Shown: positions 40,854 to 50,403 of the stretch, piece by piece
How the letters are laid out: every line of letters begins with the position of its first letter
How positions within the stretch are numbered: the stretch's first letter is position 1
Assembly (NCBI GenBank): GCA_963575745.1
Contig: CAUYUJ010015947.1
Coordinates: forward strand, 108,501-172,500
Reading direction: 5' to 3'
Length of the DNA: 64,000 nt
Origin: Prorocentrum cordatum
Taxonomy: Eukaryota > Sar > Dinophyceae > Prorocentrales > Prorocentraceae
The notes under the pieces: model-generated
The model's input: the letters and a program-made list of their open reading frames with translations, nothing else
What the model was told of the DNA's origin: nothing
Databases searched by the model: none
Position numbers and translations under genes: made by a program

Positions 40854-42170
40854 GTCCGCCTGGCCCCGTTGGCCCCATACATAGCAGAAAACCGAATCCC
40901 GAACACAACCGAACCCATCCATTCTCTGATGGGGATGACGGCATACGTACACAAGGTCAGTGGGTTGCACTGTTCACTGCAGGCTGCTGGACATGCACCA
41001 AGAGCATGCTCCTCCAGACGAAATCATGGGATAATATGTTTATATGAAGGATATTGTGTCGAGGGCGGAGGCCAGGCGAGACGTTTGTAGCGCACCAGCG
41101 GCGTTCCACCCGCATCGCCCAGCAAGCCTTGCTGAACACCTCGCCAGACACGTTACCAACAGCGGTGTTGCCGAGCCAGTGGCGCATGGTTGGGGAGATG
41201 CAGCATCACCAGTCGTTCAAACTGACACTTCGGCTGCTGCCCCAGATACTACAATGGAGGAGCACAGTCCGGTGGCAGGGGTGTCAGGCGGTGAACCTGA
41301 GAGGCCCGACACGCATGCAGCAGACTGCAGTGTGCCACGCCCGGTTAGGGTACCCATCGGCTCGATGGGGAAATGAATGTGTGAAGCATGTGGGAGTGGA
41401 CTGGTGGATGGAGGCCGGCGAGCCGACGTGGCCAGGCGATTACGACGCATGCAGGAACTCCGTATACCAGAGCTACAACATGCATGTGCCAGAGAGCTAC
41501 AAGCGCCTCTCACCAGAAGCCGACCCACCGACCAAGTGCAAGAGGGTCGCCACCTTGCCAGATATACCGGCCGAGATGGTGACTGCTCTACGCAGTGATG
41601 CAGGAGGACCCCAGACCATTTTCATAGGCGATTCCATGCTCGTCTGAAATTACATCAGTAGCTTATGGGATACAGCATGCGTGCAGTATCTGGAGCTGAT
41701 GAAGATTTTGCAGGGCACTTACCATACATTGATTTCTCTAGATGTGTGCCTTTCGACATCTCTTGTTCATAACCTCAGTCCGCGTGTTTACCTTTACCGC
41801 GAGCATCAACCGGCGGCGGACAAAGCAGCGAATCGCCATGAGCATTTCTTCAGGCTGCACGGGGCGATCCAGGGACGTTCCCAGGGTGCACCTGCGCAGG
41901 TATAGTATTGTACGGCACGCGCACGGGAGAGACGGCATACGATCTCATGTGCGAGGCGACGCTGCCCTTGTCGTTGGCGAGTGCTTGCCAGGCAGAGTTA
42001 GCAACGCTGGTTGTTGGAGTACTCCTAATTAAGCACCTGCTGACCCCAGTGACCCACTATGATGGCATCTGTAATGCGGTCCAGTCTTCCGTGGGGGCAG
42101 GTCTCCACAACTTGCAAATGGTGGCCGAGTAGCCGTTGCCAAGCGGGAAGGCGTGACGCGGATGTGCCGG

Positions 42171-42172
<2 letters not shown>

Positions 42173-42212
<40 letters not shown>
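42173..42212. repeat. (GA)n microsatellite
   Basis: Almost perfect GA run. Confidence 0.95.
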
Positions 42213-42216
<4 letters not shown>

Positions 42217-42282
42217 GGAAACACATAAACAAGAAAGAGAGATGGAGAGACAGATAATGCAGGGGCGCGAAAAGGAAACATG

Positions 42283-42480
42283 AAAGGAGGAGGAGGGTGA
42301 GGAGGAGGATCGCGGAGGAGGAGGAGGAGGAGGAGCAGGAGGAGGAGGAAGAGGAGGATGAGGAGGATCGAGGAGGATCGAGGAGGATCGAGGAGGAGGA
42401 GGAGGAGGAGAAGCAGGAGGAGGAGGCGGAGGAGGAGGGGGAGGAGGAGGAGAGGGAGCAGGAGGGGAGGAGGAGGAGGG
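42283..42480. repeat. (GGA)n array
   Basis: Purine triplets including three GGAGGATCGA units. Confidence 0.92.
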
Positions 42481-42612
42481 GACTTCGGAGGGCAGGTCGC
42501 CCAGCCGCAGGAGGAGGTCGCCCAGCCGCAGAGGGCGCTCGGCTGGCCGTCGGCGCTCGCCGTCCCCCGCGGGTCGCCGCGCTTCGCCGAGCCCGCAGAG
42601 GAGACGATCCCT
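42481..42612 (+). CDS. Candidate isolated exon between opposed triplet arrays
   Basis: About 44 codons encode DFGGQVAQPQEEVAQPQRAL and then GWPSALAVPRGSPRFAEPAE. VAQPQ is repeated twice. Third positions are nearly all G/C. It lies between a GGA array on the left and a CCT array on the right, the same sandwich as at 39512 with the arrays swapped. No family is recognised. Confidence 0.25.
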
Positions 42613-42649
42613 GATCCCTTTCCTCCTCTATCATCGATCATCGATCCTC

Positions 42650-42930
42650 ATCTTCTTCCTCCTCCTCCTCCTCCTCCCCTCCTCCTCCTCTTCCTATTCC
42701 ACTTCCTCTTTCTTCTCCCGCCCTCCTTCCTCCTCCTCCTCCTCCTCCTCGCTCGCTCCTCCCCCTCCTCCCTCCCTCATCCCCCTCCTCCTCCTCTCTT
42801 CTCCTCCTCCTCCTCCTCCTCCTGCTGCTCCTCCTTCTCCTCCCCCTCTCCTCCTCCTCCTCCTCCTCCTCCTCCTCCTCCTCCTCCTCCTCCTCCTCCT
42901 CCTCCTCCTCCTCTTCTCCCTCCTCCAAGT
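42650..42930. repeat. (CCT)n arrays
   Basis: Pyrimidine triplets, the last ~80 bp nearly perfect. Confidence 0.93.
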
Positions 42931-43189
42931 CGCTGTTGGATTGCCCCAGGGCCTGGGAAGGGCCCACAGCCGCCGAAACTGTAGGAGGCACACGTTTCAT
43001 GTGTGTTCACCACTGGGAGGTCTGCCAGGAACCTGTTCTTCCATGTCCGAGCCACAAATTTGCACCCCGGATCTGTCCTGGGGAGCGTTCTGGCCAGAAG
43101 TTCGAGCAGGGAATCCCACCTTGGCGACGGAACGCCTCCAGGAGGCCCCAAGAGCGCCGAAAACGATCGAGCACCTCTATCCTCGAGCG

Positions 43190-43280
43190 AAGGAGCGAAC
43201 GAAACTCTCGATCGAGCGAACGAACGAGCGAGCGAACGAACGGCCGAACGAACGAACGCACAAACACCTCGGTCCTCGAA
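43190..43280 (+). repeat. (GAAC)/(GAGC) tetranucleotide repeat
   Basis: GCGAACGAACGAGCGAGCGA-type repeats. Confidence 0.88.
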
Positions 43281-43876
43281 CGAACACGGACGAGAAAGCC
43301 TCGCTGTGAGGTTTGCAGATGCCCTGACCCTTTCCGTGGGGCCGGCTTCTCATCCCGAGTCGTTCTTCAGATGTGCCCGGGCCCAGAAGCGGCGCCCGGG
43401 CGCCGACCGCTGCGAGCAGCCGCCGTCTTGGCTTCTCCAAGTCGTCAGATGTCTGGCCATCCTGGCACGTCCTCCCCAGGAGGAGGCGGTGCCCCCCCCG
43501 TGACTGGTCCGCCCATTCTGCTCTGCAGATCGGTCGTGGCGTGCCTCGCGGCCCGTTGTCGGGAGTAGCCCTCTCGAAGGGCAGCGAACTTCATCGCCTC
43601 GGTTGCTGCTTCTTCTCTGGCGAACGCTCCTAGGAGCCGCCTCGGCACCAAAACGCTGCCAGGGGATACAGTCAACCATGATAGTAAGGATGGGGCAACT
43701 TGGCAAGGGTACCCTTGCATCCTTGCCCCTTCGGCGCATCCTTGCCAACTTTCGCTGGCCAACGTTCGGCAAGCATGGCGGCACGTCAGGGTACCCTTGC
43801 ATCTTTCGGAATTCGGCCGCGCTCCGCGCGGAAAGCCTCAACATGGCATTCCAAGGCCCTTGCTTTCTTACCGCGC

Positions 43877-43955
43877 ATCCGTATTATCCTGGTTGAGCCA
43901 ACCAGGATAATAAGGAGAGGACAGAGTACAGTCAACCAGGTCGACTGTACTCTCC
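43877..43955. repeat. Two adjacent perfect hairpins
   Basis: ATTATCCTGGTT-GAGCC-AACCAGGATAAT, then about 20 bp later GAGTACAGTC-(AACCAGGTC)-GACTGTACTC. Both share AACCAGG. They may be the remains of one foldback element. Confidence 0.75.
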
Positions 43956-44124
43956 TCTGGCTATATCTTCTCTCTGACCTTCTCTTCCGGATCCTCCTCA
44001 TTCCCCATAACCCGCCCCTCTCGCTTGCTGGCCAGCGTCGCCCCCCCCATCCCTCCCGGGAGGAGCTGGCGACCCCCCCCCCGAAAAAGTGGTGGCCCGG
44101 TGGAGGGAAGCCAAAGAGAAGCAG

Positions 44125-44470
44125 CACCTCCCCCCCTTACCCCCCAACTCAAAGCTGGCTGGCATCGCTCGGACGTGTGGCCTTTTTTCTAGGCGGGAAC
44201 TCAGTATCCTTTATCCGATCCCCATCTCCATCCCCATCCCCTTCGAGACCCCCACCAAATTACCGCCCCAGTTGGGGATACACCCCTCGAAACCCGAAGG
44301 GAACGACCTATATCCCCATCTAGGGGGTAAATCGGCCAGTGGGGCCTAGGCCACGCCGCTGGGGATGGGGATCAGATAAACGATACTCAGAGTAGCAGCA
44401 CTTCCCCCCCCCCCCGCAACTCAAAGCTGGCATCGCTCGGACGTGTGCTTTTTTTTTTCTGGGCGAGGAC
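44125..44470. mobile_element. Foldback element inside a direct repeat
   Basis: GCAGCACCTCCCC ... CAACTCAAAGCTGG ... CATCGCTCGGACGTGTG at 44121-44183 recurs at 44395-44450. Between them lies an inverted pair: ACTCAGTATCCTTTATCCGA with TCCCCATCTCCATCCCC at 44210-44245 against GGGGATGGGGATCAGAT with AAACGATACTCAGAGT at 44362-44394. Confidence 0.7.
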
Positions 44471-44491
44471 CATCGAGGAGCATATTGGATT

Positions 44492-44651
44492 AAGTCGGGC
44501 CTGTCCCTCTACAGGGGGAATATTCAAAAATAGCCCTAAAATAGTCGGGGGACGATTTGTTTTAACAATTTTGATTCTTTTTGTTGAGCATTTGGTGGTA
44601 TTTGTTTATTTCTTCGTCCCAGATCCGCCTGTAGGGGGACAGGCCCGACCT
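44492..44651. mobile_element. MITE-like element, GTCGGGC(C/A)TGTCCCTCTACAG family, copy 1
   Basis: 160 bp with ~25-bp terminal inverted repeats (AAGTCGGGCCTGTCCCTCTA... / ...TAGGGGGACAGGCCCGACCT) around an AT-rich middle with GGGAATATTCA. It stands out from the GC-rich surroundings. Flanks TTA/TAA may be a target duplication. Copy 2 is at 52482-52620; lone ends are at 28333 and 32569. Confidence 0.85.
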
Positions 44652-44869
44652 AAATCTTGGAGCATCTGGCGACAAAAGAGTGCACGCGCGAGATCGACAA
44701 GCACACGGGGAATGGCCGTCCGAGCGATGGCGAGAAGTTGCCACGGTTGCGCATCACCGCTCGGACACTCAAGCTCGGAAGGCCCGAGGCCAATGCTGCA
44801 TTCGAAGGGGGGGGAGTTCACACCAGATGCTGCGCGTGGGTGTGGCTGACTTGTGTCCAGCGCCTGCTC

Positions 44870-45022
44870 CCCCCTCCTCCTCCTCCTCCTCCTCCTCCTC
44901 CTCCTCCTCCTCCTGCTTCTCCTCCTCCTCCTCCTCCTCCTCCTCCTCCCTCCTCCTCCTCCTCCTCTCCTCCTCCTCCTCCTCCTCCCCTCCTCCTCCT
45001 CCTCCTCCTCCTCCTCCTCCTC

Positions 45023-45052
<30 letters not shown>
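44870..45052. repeat. (CTC)n arrays
   Basis: Nearly continuous pyrimidine triplets. Confidence 0.93.
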
Positions 45053-45054
<2 letters not shown>

Positions 45055-45109
45055 TATTTTGGCACCTGCCCGGAGGAAGAGGGCCGGTTCGCGCAGCCGC
45101 AGCGGGGAC

Positions 45110-45390
45110 CCCATCGGTCGCCGTCGCCGCCGCCGCCGTCGCCGCCACCGCCGTCTTCACCGTCGTCGGCCTCGTCGTCTTCACCGTCGTCGGCGTCGTC
45201 GTCGGCGGCGGTGGCGGCGTCGTCTTCGTCGTCGTCGTTGTTGTGGTCGTGTTCGTCGTAGCCGTCGTCGTTGTCGTGGTCGTGTTCGTCGTAGCCGTCG
45301 TCGTGGTCGCGTTCGTCGTGGCCGTCGTCTTCGCCGTCGTGGTGGTGGCTGTGGTTGTCGTCATCGTTGCTGTCGTCGTCGGCGTCGAGA
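45110..45390. repeat. (GTC)n/(GCC)n degenerate array
   Basis: GTCGTC, GCCGTC and GTGGTC units; longer repeats TCGTAGCCGTCGTCGTT(G)TCGTGG also recur. Confidence 0.88.
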
Positions 45391-45825
45391 ATCGAAGCCT
45401 GTGGGGGGTTTCCAGCGCTCCCTCCAGGGTGCCCAGGGTGCGTCTCGGGGACGGCCAGGAGGGGGCGATGACCCGTGACCACGGGGGGATGCAATGGCCC
45501 AGGCCATGATATCTCCCCGGCTTTCATGGCCATCTCTGCTTCTCCCAACGCTTCCCCCATCTTCCGCGCACGTGCCTCGCTAGATCGTAAATGACGGAAG
45601 CCTCGTTTTAGTTTGAAGTATACCGACAAATAGCGCCCAACAGCGCTCAATATCGCCAAGTAGCGCCCAGTAGCGCTCAAGTTGTGCCGAGGAGTGCTCA
45701 CTAGCGCCATGTGAAGGAGATACGTTGTGTCCGCTCTGCGGGCCATCATTTGCGAACCCCCCTCTTGGACGCCCCCGGGCCTCCAGAGGCCTCCAGAGGC
45801 ACCCCCAAGGAGCCAGGCCTCCCAG
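45391..45825. other. No gene; split copy of the CATGATTTGCGAAC family
   Basis: CCAGGCCATGATATCTCCCC at 45499 and GGGCCATCATTTGCGAACCC with CTTGGACGCC at 45742-45771 match the two ends of the family listed at 46432. About 150 bp lie between them, including a TAGCGCCCA(A/G)(T/C)AGCGCTCAA repeat at 45630-45710. Confidence 0.5.
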
Positions 45826-45829
45826 GTGG

Positions 45830-46008
45830 GGTCCGAGTGGATGGGGTCGGAGCATCGCGCCGCATCGCCGATTCATCGTCGATGCGGCTCGATGTGATGC
45901 CCGATGTTCTCTACGCCGACGGCGCCGACACATCGCCGACGTCGCCGACGTATCGCTGATGCATCGGCGATGCGGCGCGATCCTCCCACCTCATCTACAC
46001 CTGTGGTT
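45830..46008. mobile_element. Foldback element, GATGGGGTCGGAG family, copy 1
   Basis: GAGTGGATGGGGTCGGAGCA ... CCTCCCACCTCATCTACACC as imperfect terminal inverted repeats. Internal GCATCGCCGATTCATCG, TCGATGCGGCTCGATGTG and CGACGTCGCCGACGT repeats. Aligns along its length with 48384-48575. Confidence 0.75.
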
Positions 46009-46099
46009 TTAGACAAGACGCCCATCCATAAGTCCAGCAAGGGATCGACTACAGAATTGATTTACCCCAAACTTGATTTTCCACCGAATCTACGAGAGA

Positions 46100-46430
46100 G
46101 TGCGTAGAACGCTGTCCGGATCAGTCTACGTTGTTTCGTAGACTCGACGAGCACATCAATTTTGGGGGTCGGTCAAGTCTGTAGCCGATCCCCTGCTCGA
46201 GCGAGCGTGATATCGGGGCGGGACAGAGCCCCCGACCGAAATTGCAAGGCTCGGGGCCTCGGGTCCGCGAGGAGTGCGAGGCCGTGCCGAGAGGCACATG
46301 CCCACTCTCTTGTTCCAGCCACGGCCTGCGCGCGAAAGTGAGCTCTGAGAGATCGGAGGCTCGGGGGGGGGGGGACGGCTCTTCCTTTCCGGACTCTATC
46401 TCGGGGGCGACCAAGACGGGGGTGATGAAT
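46100..46430. other. No gene; short inverted repeats
   Basis: The TAGAACGCTGTCCGGATCAG ... TCTACGTT stretch echoes TCTACGAGAGAG and GTAGACTCGACGAG nearby, giving weak foldback character. The CACTCTCTTGTTCCAGCC, GGCCTGCGCGCGA(A/G)AG and GAGCTCTGAGAG series at 46300-46360 recurs at 46567-46625, a ~60-bp direct repeat. Confidence 0.4.
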
Positions 46431-46431
46431 G

Positions 46432-46560
46432 GGCTATGATATTTCCCCAGATTTCACGGCGCCTCTTCTTATTTCGTTACGTCCCTGGGCCCCCCCCCCT
46501 GGGCCGCGCACATGCCGCTGGCCATGATTTGCGACCCCCCCCCTTGGACGCCCCCGAGAA
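46432..46560 (+). mobile_element. Dispersed element, CATGATTTGCGAC...CTTGGACGCC family
   Basis: Starts GCTATGATATTTCCCCAGAT and passes through CTTCTTATTTCGTTACGTCC and CCCCCCTGGGCCGCGCAC to CCATGATTTGCGACCC and TTGGACGCCC. Near-identical order at 47945-48072 and 49697-49832. Terminal CCATGATAT / CCATGATTTG may be a short duplication. Confidence 0.75.
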
Positions 46561-46629
46561 AAGCAGGCCCACTCTCTTGTGCCGGTCACGGCCTGCGCGC
46601 GAGAGCGAGCTCTGAGAGGTAGATCGGGG

Positions 46630-47165
46630 GCGCCAGGGAGGGTTGACGACTCCTCCTCTCCCGACTCTATCGTGATGACGTTCCAACCTATTTCAGCCTC
46701 GATCACCAGAAACAGGATTTCGAGCACCAAGAAAGCACCAACTCTATCGTTGCAGTGGAGGCCCATGCCAAGACACACCCTGCTTGCCTCCAGGGTGCCC
46801 TGGGCTTCTTGGGTGTCGATGGTTTTACGATGCAGAGCGCGACGTCCCCGCACCCAAAAAATCAATGGACGTCCTGGGGTCTCAAACTTGGGTTTCTTGT
46901 GGAAAGTTTCTTGTGGACTAGTCTACTTTAGCCTCCACCAAAAGAAAAAATAATTTCGAGCACCAAGAAAAGCATCGAGACTGGAGGGTTTGCACGCGTC
47001 GGGCCCTGGGAGGCGATACTCGCTCGACGCTTCGCTGGCGTGTCGGGCAGACACTACTTTCTGGGTGCTCGAAGATATTTCTGGGATGTGGTCCTTAAGT
47101 CCGATGGGAGCAGCATAACTCTATCCGATGGGCGTTTTGTTTCGGAAATGTCGGTCGGACCCCAC
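46630..47165. other. No recognised gene
   Basis: Moderate-GC DNA. AGAAACAGGATTTCGAGCACC at 46709 and AAAATAATTTCGAGCACCAA at 46947 are partial duplicates. The AAGACACACCCTGCTTGCC and TCCAGGGTGCCCTG part at 46770-46815 recurs at 51603-51635, and GGACG(T/C)C(T)TGGG(G/C)TCTCA at 46868 recurs at 51695. Confidence 0.45.
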
Positions 47166-47176
47166 TTGGGAGGCCT

Positions 47177-47325
47177 CCAGACTCAGAGATCCGACGTCTC
47201 GATTTTTTCCATACGGGGTCCCCAGAAGCCTCGACCCCTTCCCCTTCCCTGTGGCTTGTTTTCAATCCTGAGTCGTTTTTGTTGACGGCCCTTGGGCCCA
47301 GCGAGGGCCCCCAGAGGCCGAGCCT
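47177..47325 (-). mobile_element. CCCAGACC...GGTCTGGG repeat, reverse orientation
   Basis: On the minus strand: GTCAACAAAAACGACTCAGG, AAACAAGCCACAGGGAAGGG, GGTCGAGGCTTCTGGGGACC and GAAAAAATCGAGACGTCGGA. Diverged. Confidence 0.6.
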
Positions 47326-47339
47326 GGAGCCTTGAGACG

Positions 47340-47700
47340 GGGGTCGATGCAAACTGGGTCAGCCAGAGCGCTGGATCTTGCAGGATCCTGCAGGTCCAGG
47401 GGTGCACTGACCAGGACTATCGCGCAGGACAGATCAGGAAACTGCAAAGAAAAGCCTGACTGATCCAGGTTTGCATTGACCCCCGACCGAAAATAGCGAA
47501 GAACTGCCGCCCCGATTCTTTCAGTGCGAGGAACCTCTGGGGAGGCCCGGCCACTATACAGAGCAATTCCGTTGCGATGATAGCCCCTTTGACGGGCAGC
47601 GGATCGTTCGCTGTCCGCTCCTCTCTCCTCCTCCCAAAACAAATAACATCTCTGGGGGGGAGCTCGGCCTCCAGGAGGCCTCGGCCTCGCGGGATTCTGC
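47340..47700. other. No recognised gene
   Basis: Mixed sequence with GCAGGATCCTGCAGG palindromic repeats near 47382. No convincing frame on either strand. Confidence 0.35.
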
Positions 47701-47711
47701 TGGGGTGCTCC

Positions 47712-47835
47712 CCGCCGCCGCCGCCGCCCCTCCCTCCTCCCCCTTCCCCCCCTCCCCCTCCTCCTCCTCCTCCTCCTTCTCCTCCTCCTCCTCCTCCTCC
47801 TCCTCCTCCTCCTCCTCCTCCTCCTCCTCCTCCAC
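47712..47835. repeat. (GCC)n then (CTC)n array
   Basis: A short GCC run, mixed pyrimidines, then ~75 bp of CTC triplets. Confidence 0.92.
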
Positions 47836-47944
47836 GCCCAGCGGGCGTGGCCGGGAGGGGCCCCGCGGGGGGGTCCCCGGGGGTTGTCGGCGGATACGAA
47901 GGTCGGGGTAGGCCAAGCGGGGGGTGATGACTAGGGGGAGGTGG

Positions 47945-48072
47945 ATATCATGGCGGGGGCCATGACATCTCACCAGATTCATGGCGCCTCTTCTTATTTC
48001 GTTACGTCCCTGGGCCCCCCCCCCTGGGCCGCGCACGTGCCGCCAGCCATGATTTGCGCCCCCCCTCTTGGA
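47945..48072 (+). mobile_element. Dispersed element, CATGATTTGCG...CTTGGACGCC family
   Basis: The copy most like 46432-46560, including the identical CTTCTTATTTCGTTACGTCC core. Confidence 0.75.
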
Positions 48073-48383
48073 CGCCTCCCTCTTGGCCGTCCCCGAGAAG
48101 GCCATACGGAACAGGTCCATGCGGAGTGCTCGGTCTATGATGTTCCAACCTACTTACTTTAGCCTTGATCACTAGAGGTACCGAAGCTTAAGGGTTTTCA
48201 CGTGTGGGGCCCTGACAACCGATTCAACGAGATCAAACGAGAATGACATTGTTTTGCCTCTGGATTCGGGTCTCTCCAGAACTATTGAAGAGCAGCAGTC
48301 AGACGCTATGCAAACTGCTGCCGGGCATGAGGGCAGGGCTCGGTCTCGGTGTCCATCTGGGCTTACTCTAGGCCTCCTAGATG

Positions 48384-48575
48384 CGGTCGGAGTAGATGGG
48401 GTCGGAGGATGGCGCAGCATCGCCGATGCATCGGCGATGCGGCTCGATGTGGGGCCCGATTTTCTCCACGCCGACGTCGCCGATGAGTCGCCGATGTCGG
48501 CGATGCATTGCCGATGCATCGCCGATGCATTGGCGATGCGGCGCGATCCTCCGACCCCATCTACTCGAACCCCAT
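48384..48575. mobile_element. Foldback element, GATGGGGTCGGAG family, copy 2
   Basis: GGAGTAGATGGGGTCGGAGG at the left and CCTCCGACCCCATCTACTCG at the right are nearly perfect terminal inverted repeats. The middle is rich in GCATCGCCGATGCAT palindromes, so several nested hairpins are possible. Confidence 0.85.
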
Positions 48576-49500
48576 TTGGGAGGCCTCTACTTGCTCCGTC
48601 TGGACTTGGCCTGCATATGCTTGGCACTGCTCCTTCCAGCCTCCGTGCTGCTGTCCATATTATAGACGTTTTTTCGTTCTCGCGCAGCGACTGGCCCGAC
48701 GGCGCTCGCTCGCCTGCGGTGGGGTCCATACGGAGTAGGTCCATGCGGAGTGCTCGGCCACCGGCCTCCGTCTGGGCTCGCTCCGTCTGGGCTTGACCTC
48801 GCCTTACAGTCGGGGCGATCGAAATGATCTATGGCTGTCAAGGGATCGAGGACAGGATCTGAGCCTCAGTGCCAAATCTGGAGGTCGGCCCCTTGGCACA
48901 TTGCACCGGCACGACATCGGAAAGGGTCGATTGCAGCATACGAAGTACGAAGAACATATTGTTTTCAACACAGCGCGACTCCTGTTCGCCCATTCTTCCG
49001 GGGCGATCGAAATGGTCGAATCGGCGACTCAAAAGAGTGTGGTTCCGCTGGTGTGGTTTGCGATCGGCGCCGTTTGAGCCAGGGGGGCACAACACTGTCC
49101 TCGTCGGGCCTCTTCGGGGCGCGGCGGAGAACTCTATCGATTTCCCCGCCCGCCCCCCCAGGGGCCCCCCCAAGGGTGCCGGTTGCAAAACACACCCTTT
49201 GCAACCCACACCCTTCGGAGTCGCCGATCGAAGAACAAGAATTCGGTACGACCGAATTGGGTACAGAAGAAATGGGCATGAAGAACGACAGCGTTTCCTG
49301 CTCATTTTGAACCGGGTTCGCCGTCCGTGCCGCCGCGAGCAGTGCTCATTTCAGACAGAAGGCCGCCAAACCGCCAGCGGCCGCTGTCGGTTTGGGACGA
49401 CATTTGTTGTTGGGCATCGCATTTATTTTTTCAAGGCCCATGTCGCGCGCCCCGAAAAAACGGGGGCGGCCAAGAGGGGAGTGGTGACTACGGGAGACCC
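48576..49500. other. No recognised gene
   Basis: About 900 bp of unremarkable sequence. Frames of 155-250 codons are open in several registers on both strands with no consistent GC3 bias. GGGGCGATCGAAATGAT and GGGGCGATCGAAATGGTCG (48813, 49000) are a duplicated motif. GGTGCCGGTTGCAAAACACA with CCCTTTGCAACC is a local repeat. Confidence 0.35.
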
Positions 49501-49503
49501 TGA

Positions 49504-49688
49504 CTCCAGATCCGCCATACTCTGGCTGGCTTTCCGATTGAAGCTGAAAAGGGCGGCAATCTCCGAAAAAGTATGGCTGATACAGCGATGGCAAAGTAGA
49601 ACGGAAGTCGACATCAAATGAGCTTGAATGGTTGGGCGGACATTGCCGCCTTACTTGCGACATCGCCCAAATTATGGCGGATCTGGAG
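49504..49688. mobile_element. MITE-like element with perfect 16-bp TIRs
   Basis: CTCCAGATCCGCCATA at 49504-49519 and its exact complement at 49673-49688 bound a 185-bp element with no coding capacity. The interior aligns with 23895-24095, giving a second, more decayed member. No clear target duplication is seen. Confidence 0.88.
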
Positions 49689-49696
49689 CCGGGGGG

Positions 49697-49832
49697 GTGG
49701 ACATCATGGCCGAGGCCATTCTATCTCCCCAGATTTCATGGCGTTTTTTTTTATTTTATACTTCCCCTGACCCCCCCCTGGGCCTCGCACTCGCCTCGGG
49801 CCATGATTTGCGAACCTCCCTCTTGGACGGGC
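49697..49832 (+). mobile_element. Dispersed element, CATGATTTGCGAAC...CTTGGACG family
   Basis: Third full copy, starting GGACATCATGGCCGAGGCC and ending GATTTGCGAACCTCCCTCTT. It lies a few bases from the MITE on its left and the foldback on its right. Confidence 0.72.
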
Positions 49833-49851
49833 CGGACAGAATTATCCTAAA

Positions 49852-49998
49852 CATAATTTGTCGGATGTCCGCGCGGATTTTTTCGATCGGCGTTGGGCCC
49901 CCCTGGCGGCGCCTCTGGCGCCGCCCCTGTCGCTCTCCGCGCGCCAGGCAGGGTGTCCAGCGCCGATCCAAGAACTCCGCGCGGACCTTTGAGAAAAT
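49852..49998. mobile_element. Foldback element, CCGCGCGGA family, copy 3
   Basis: Arms GATGTCCGCGCGGATTTTTT with CGATCGGCGTTGG and CCAGCGCCGATC with CAAGAACTCCGCGCGGACCT. Middle GGCGGCGCCTCTGGCGCCGCC as in 37589-37726, 12 kb away. Confidence 0.8.
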
Positions 49999-49999
49999 A

Positions 50000-50400
50000 T
50001 GTTTATGCCGTGTTTTGCTTTTCTGATGGGTACGAGAAGAAAGGGGACTGAGACCGACAGCAGCTCCAAGTCCACGTCGAGCGGGACTCGCCGTCGGTGC
50101 CGCCGCGGGCGCTGTCCATTTGGAACAGAGCTTCGCCCGCCCATCAGCGGCCGCTGTCGGTTTTGGACCACCAGTGCTGTTGGACAACGTGCCCGTTTTT
50201 TCCGTCCCCGTGTCGGGCGTGCCCCAGGGATGCTTTTGAGCGAAGTTCTCGGGGAGGATCTAGAAGTCGAGCCTCCGATTTCTGGAGGAGGGAGGCCTCC
50301 AGAGGTGCTGGGAGGAGCGCCTCTGGGAGCGGGTTTCTCAGGGATCCGTTGTGGTGGTTGGACTTCTCAGGGAGCATTGGAGGTTCCCTGGTTTTCTGTA
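50000..50400. other. No recognised gene
   Basis: Mixed sequence; from about 50245 it becomes GGAGG(A/C)-rich. Frames of 110-140 codons overlap on both strands without clear bias. Confidence 0.35.
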
Positions 50401-50403
50401 TTC

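Larger units (their letters stand above)
39845..42040 (+). pseudogene. Dead non-LTR-type reverse transcriptase with RNase H motifs
   Basis: RT domain in one frame at about 39860-40450: a fingers region, then TAHVPSAFDSL (motif A, where the first catalytic Asp is replaced by His), QGGSDAPFL (motif B), HAICSDTLYIFG (motif C, where the xADD pair reads SDT, so the second Asp is lost) and LRWTPS. The reading is then disrupted by a hairpin (40583-40637) and a GTC array (40806-40853). A C-terminal RT-like part follows at 41054-41520 (RLGYPSARWGNECVKHVGVD). RNase H-type motifs come next: GDSMLV (41627) with a TGA just after, REHQPAADKAANRH (41798), HGAIQGRSQG (41858) and, in another frame, CQAELATLVVG (41986). 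It cannot encode active enzyme. Confidence 0.75.
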
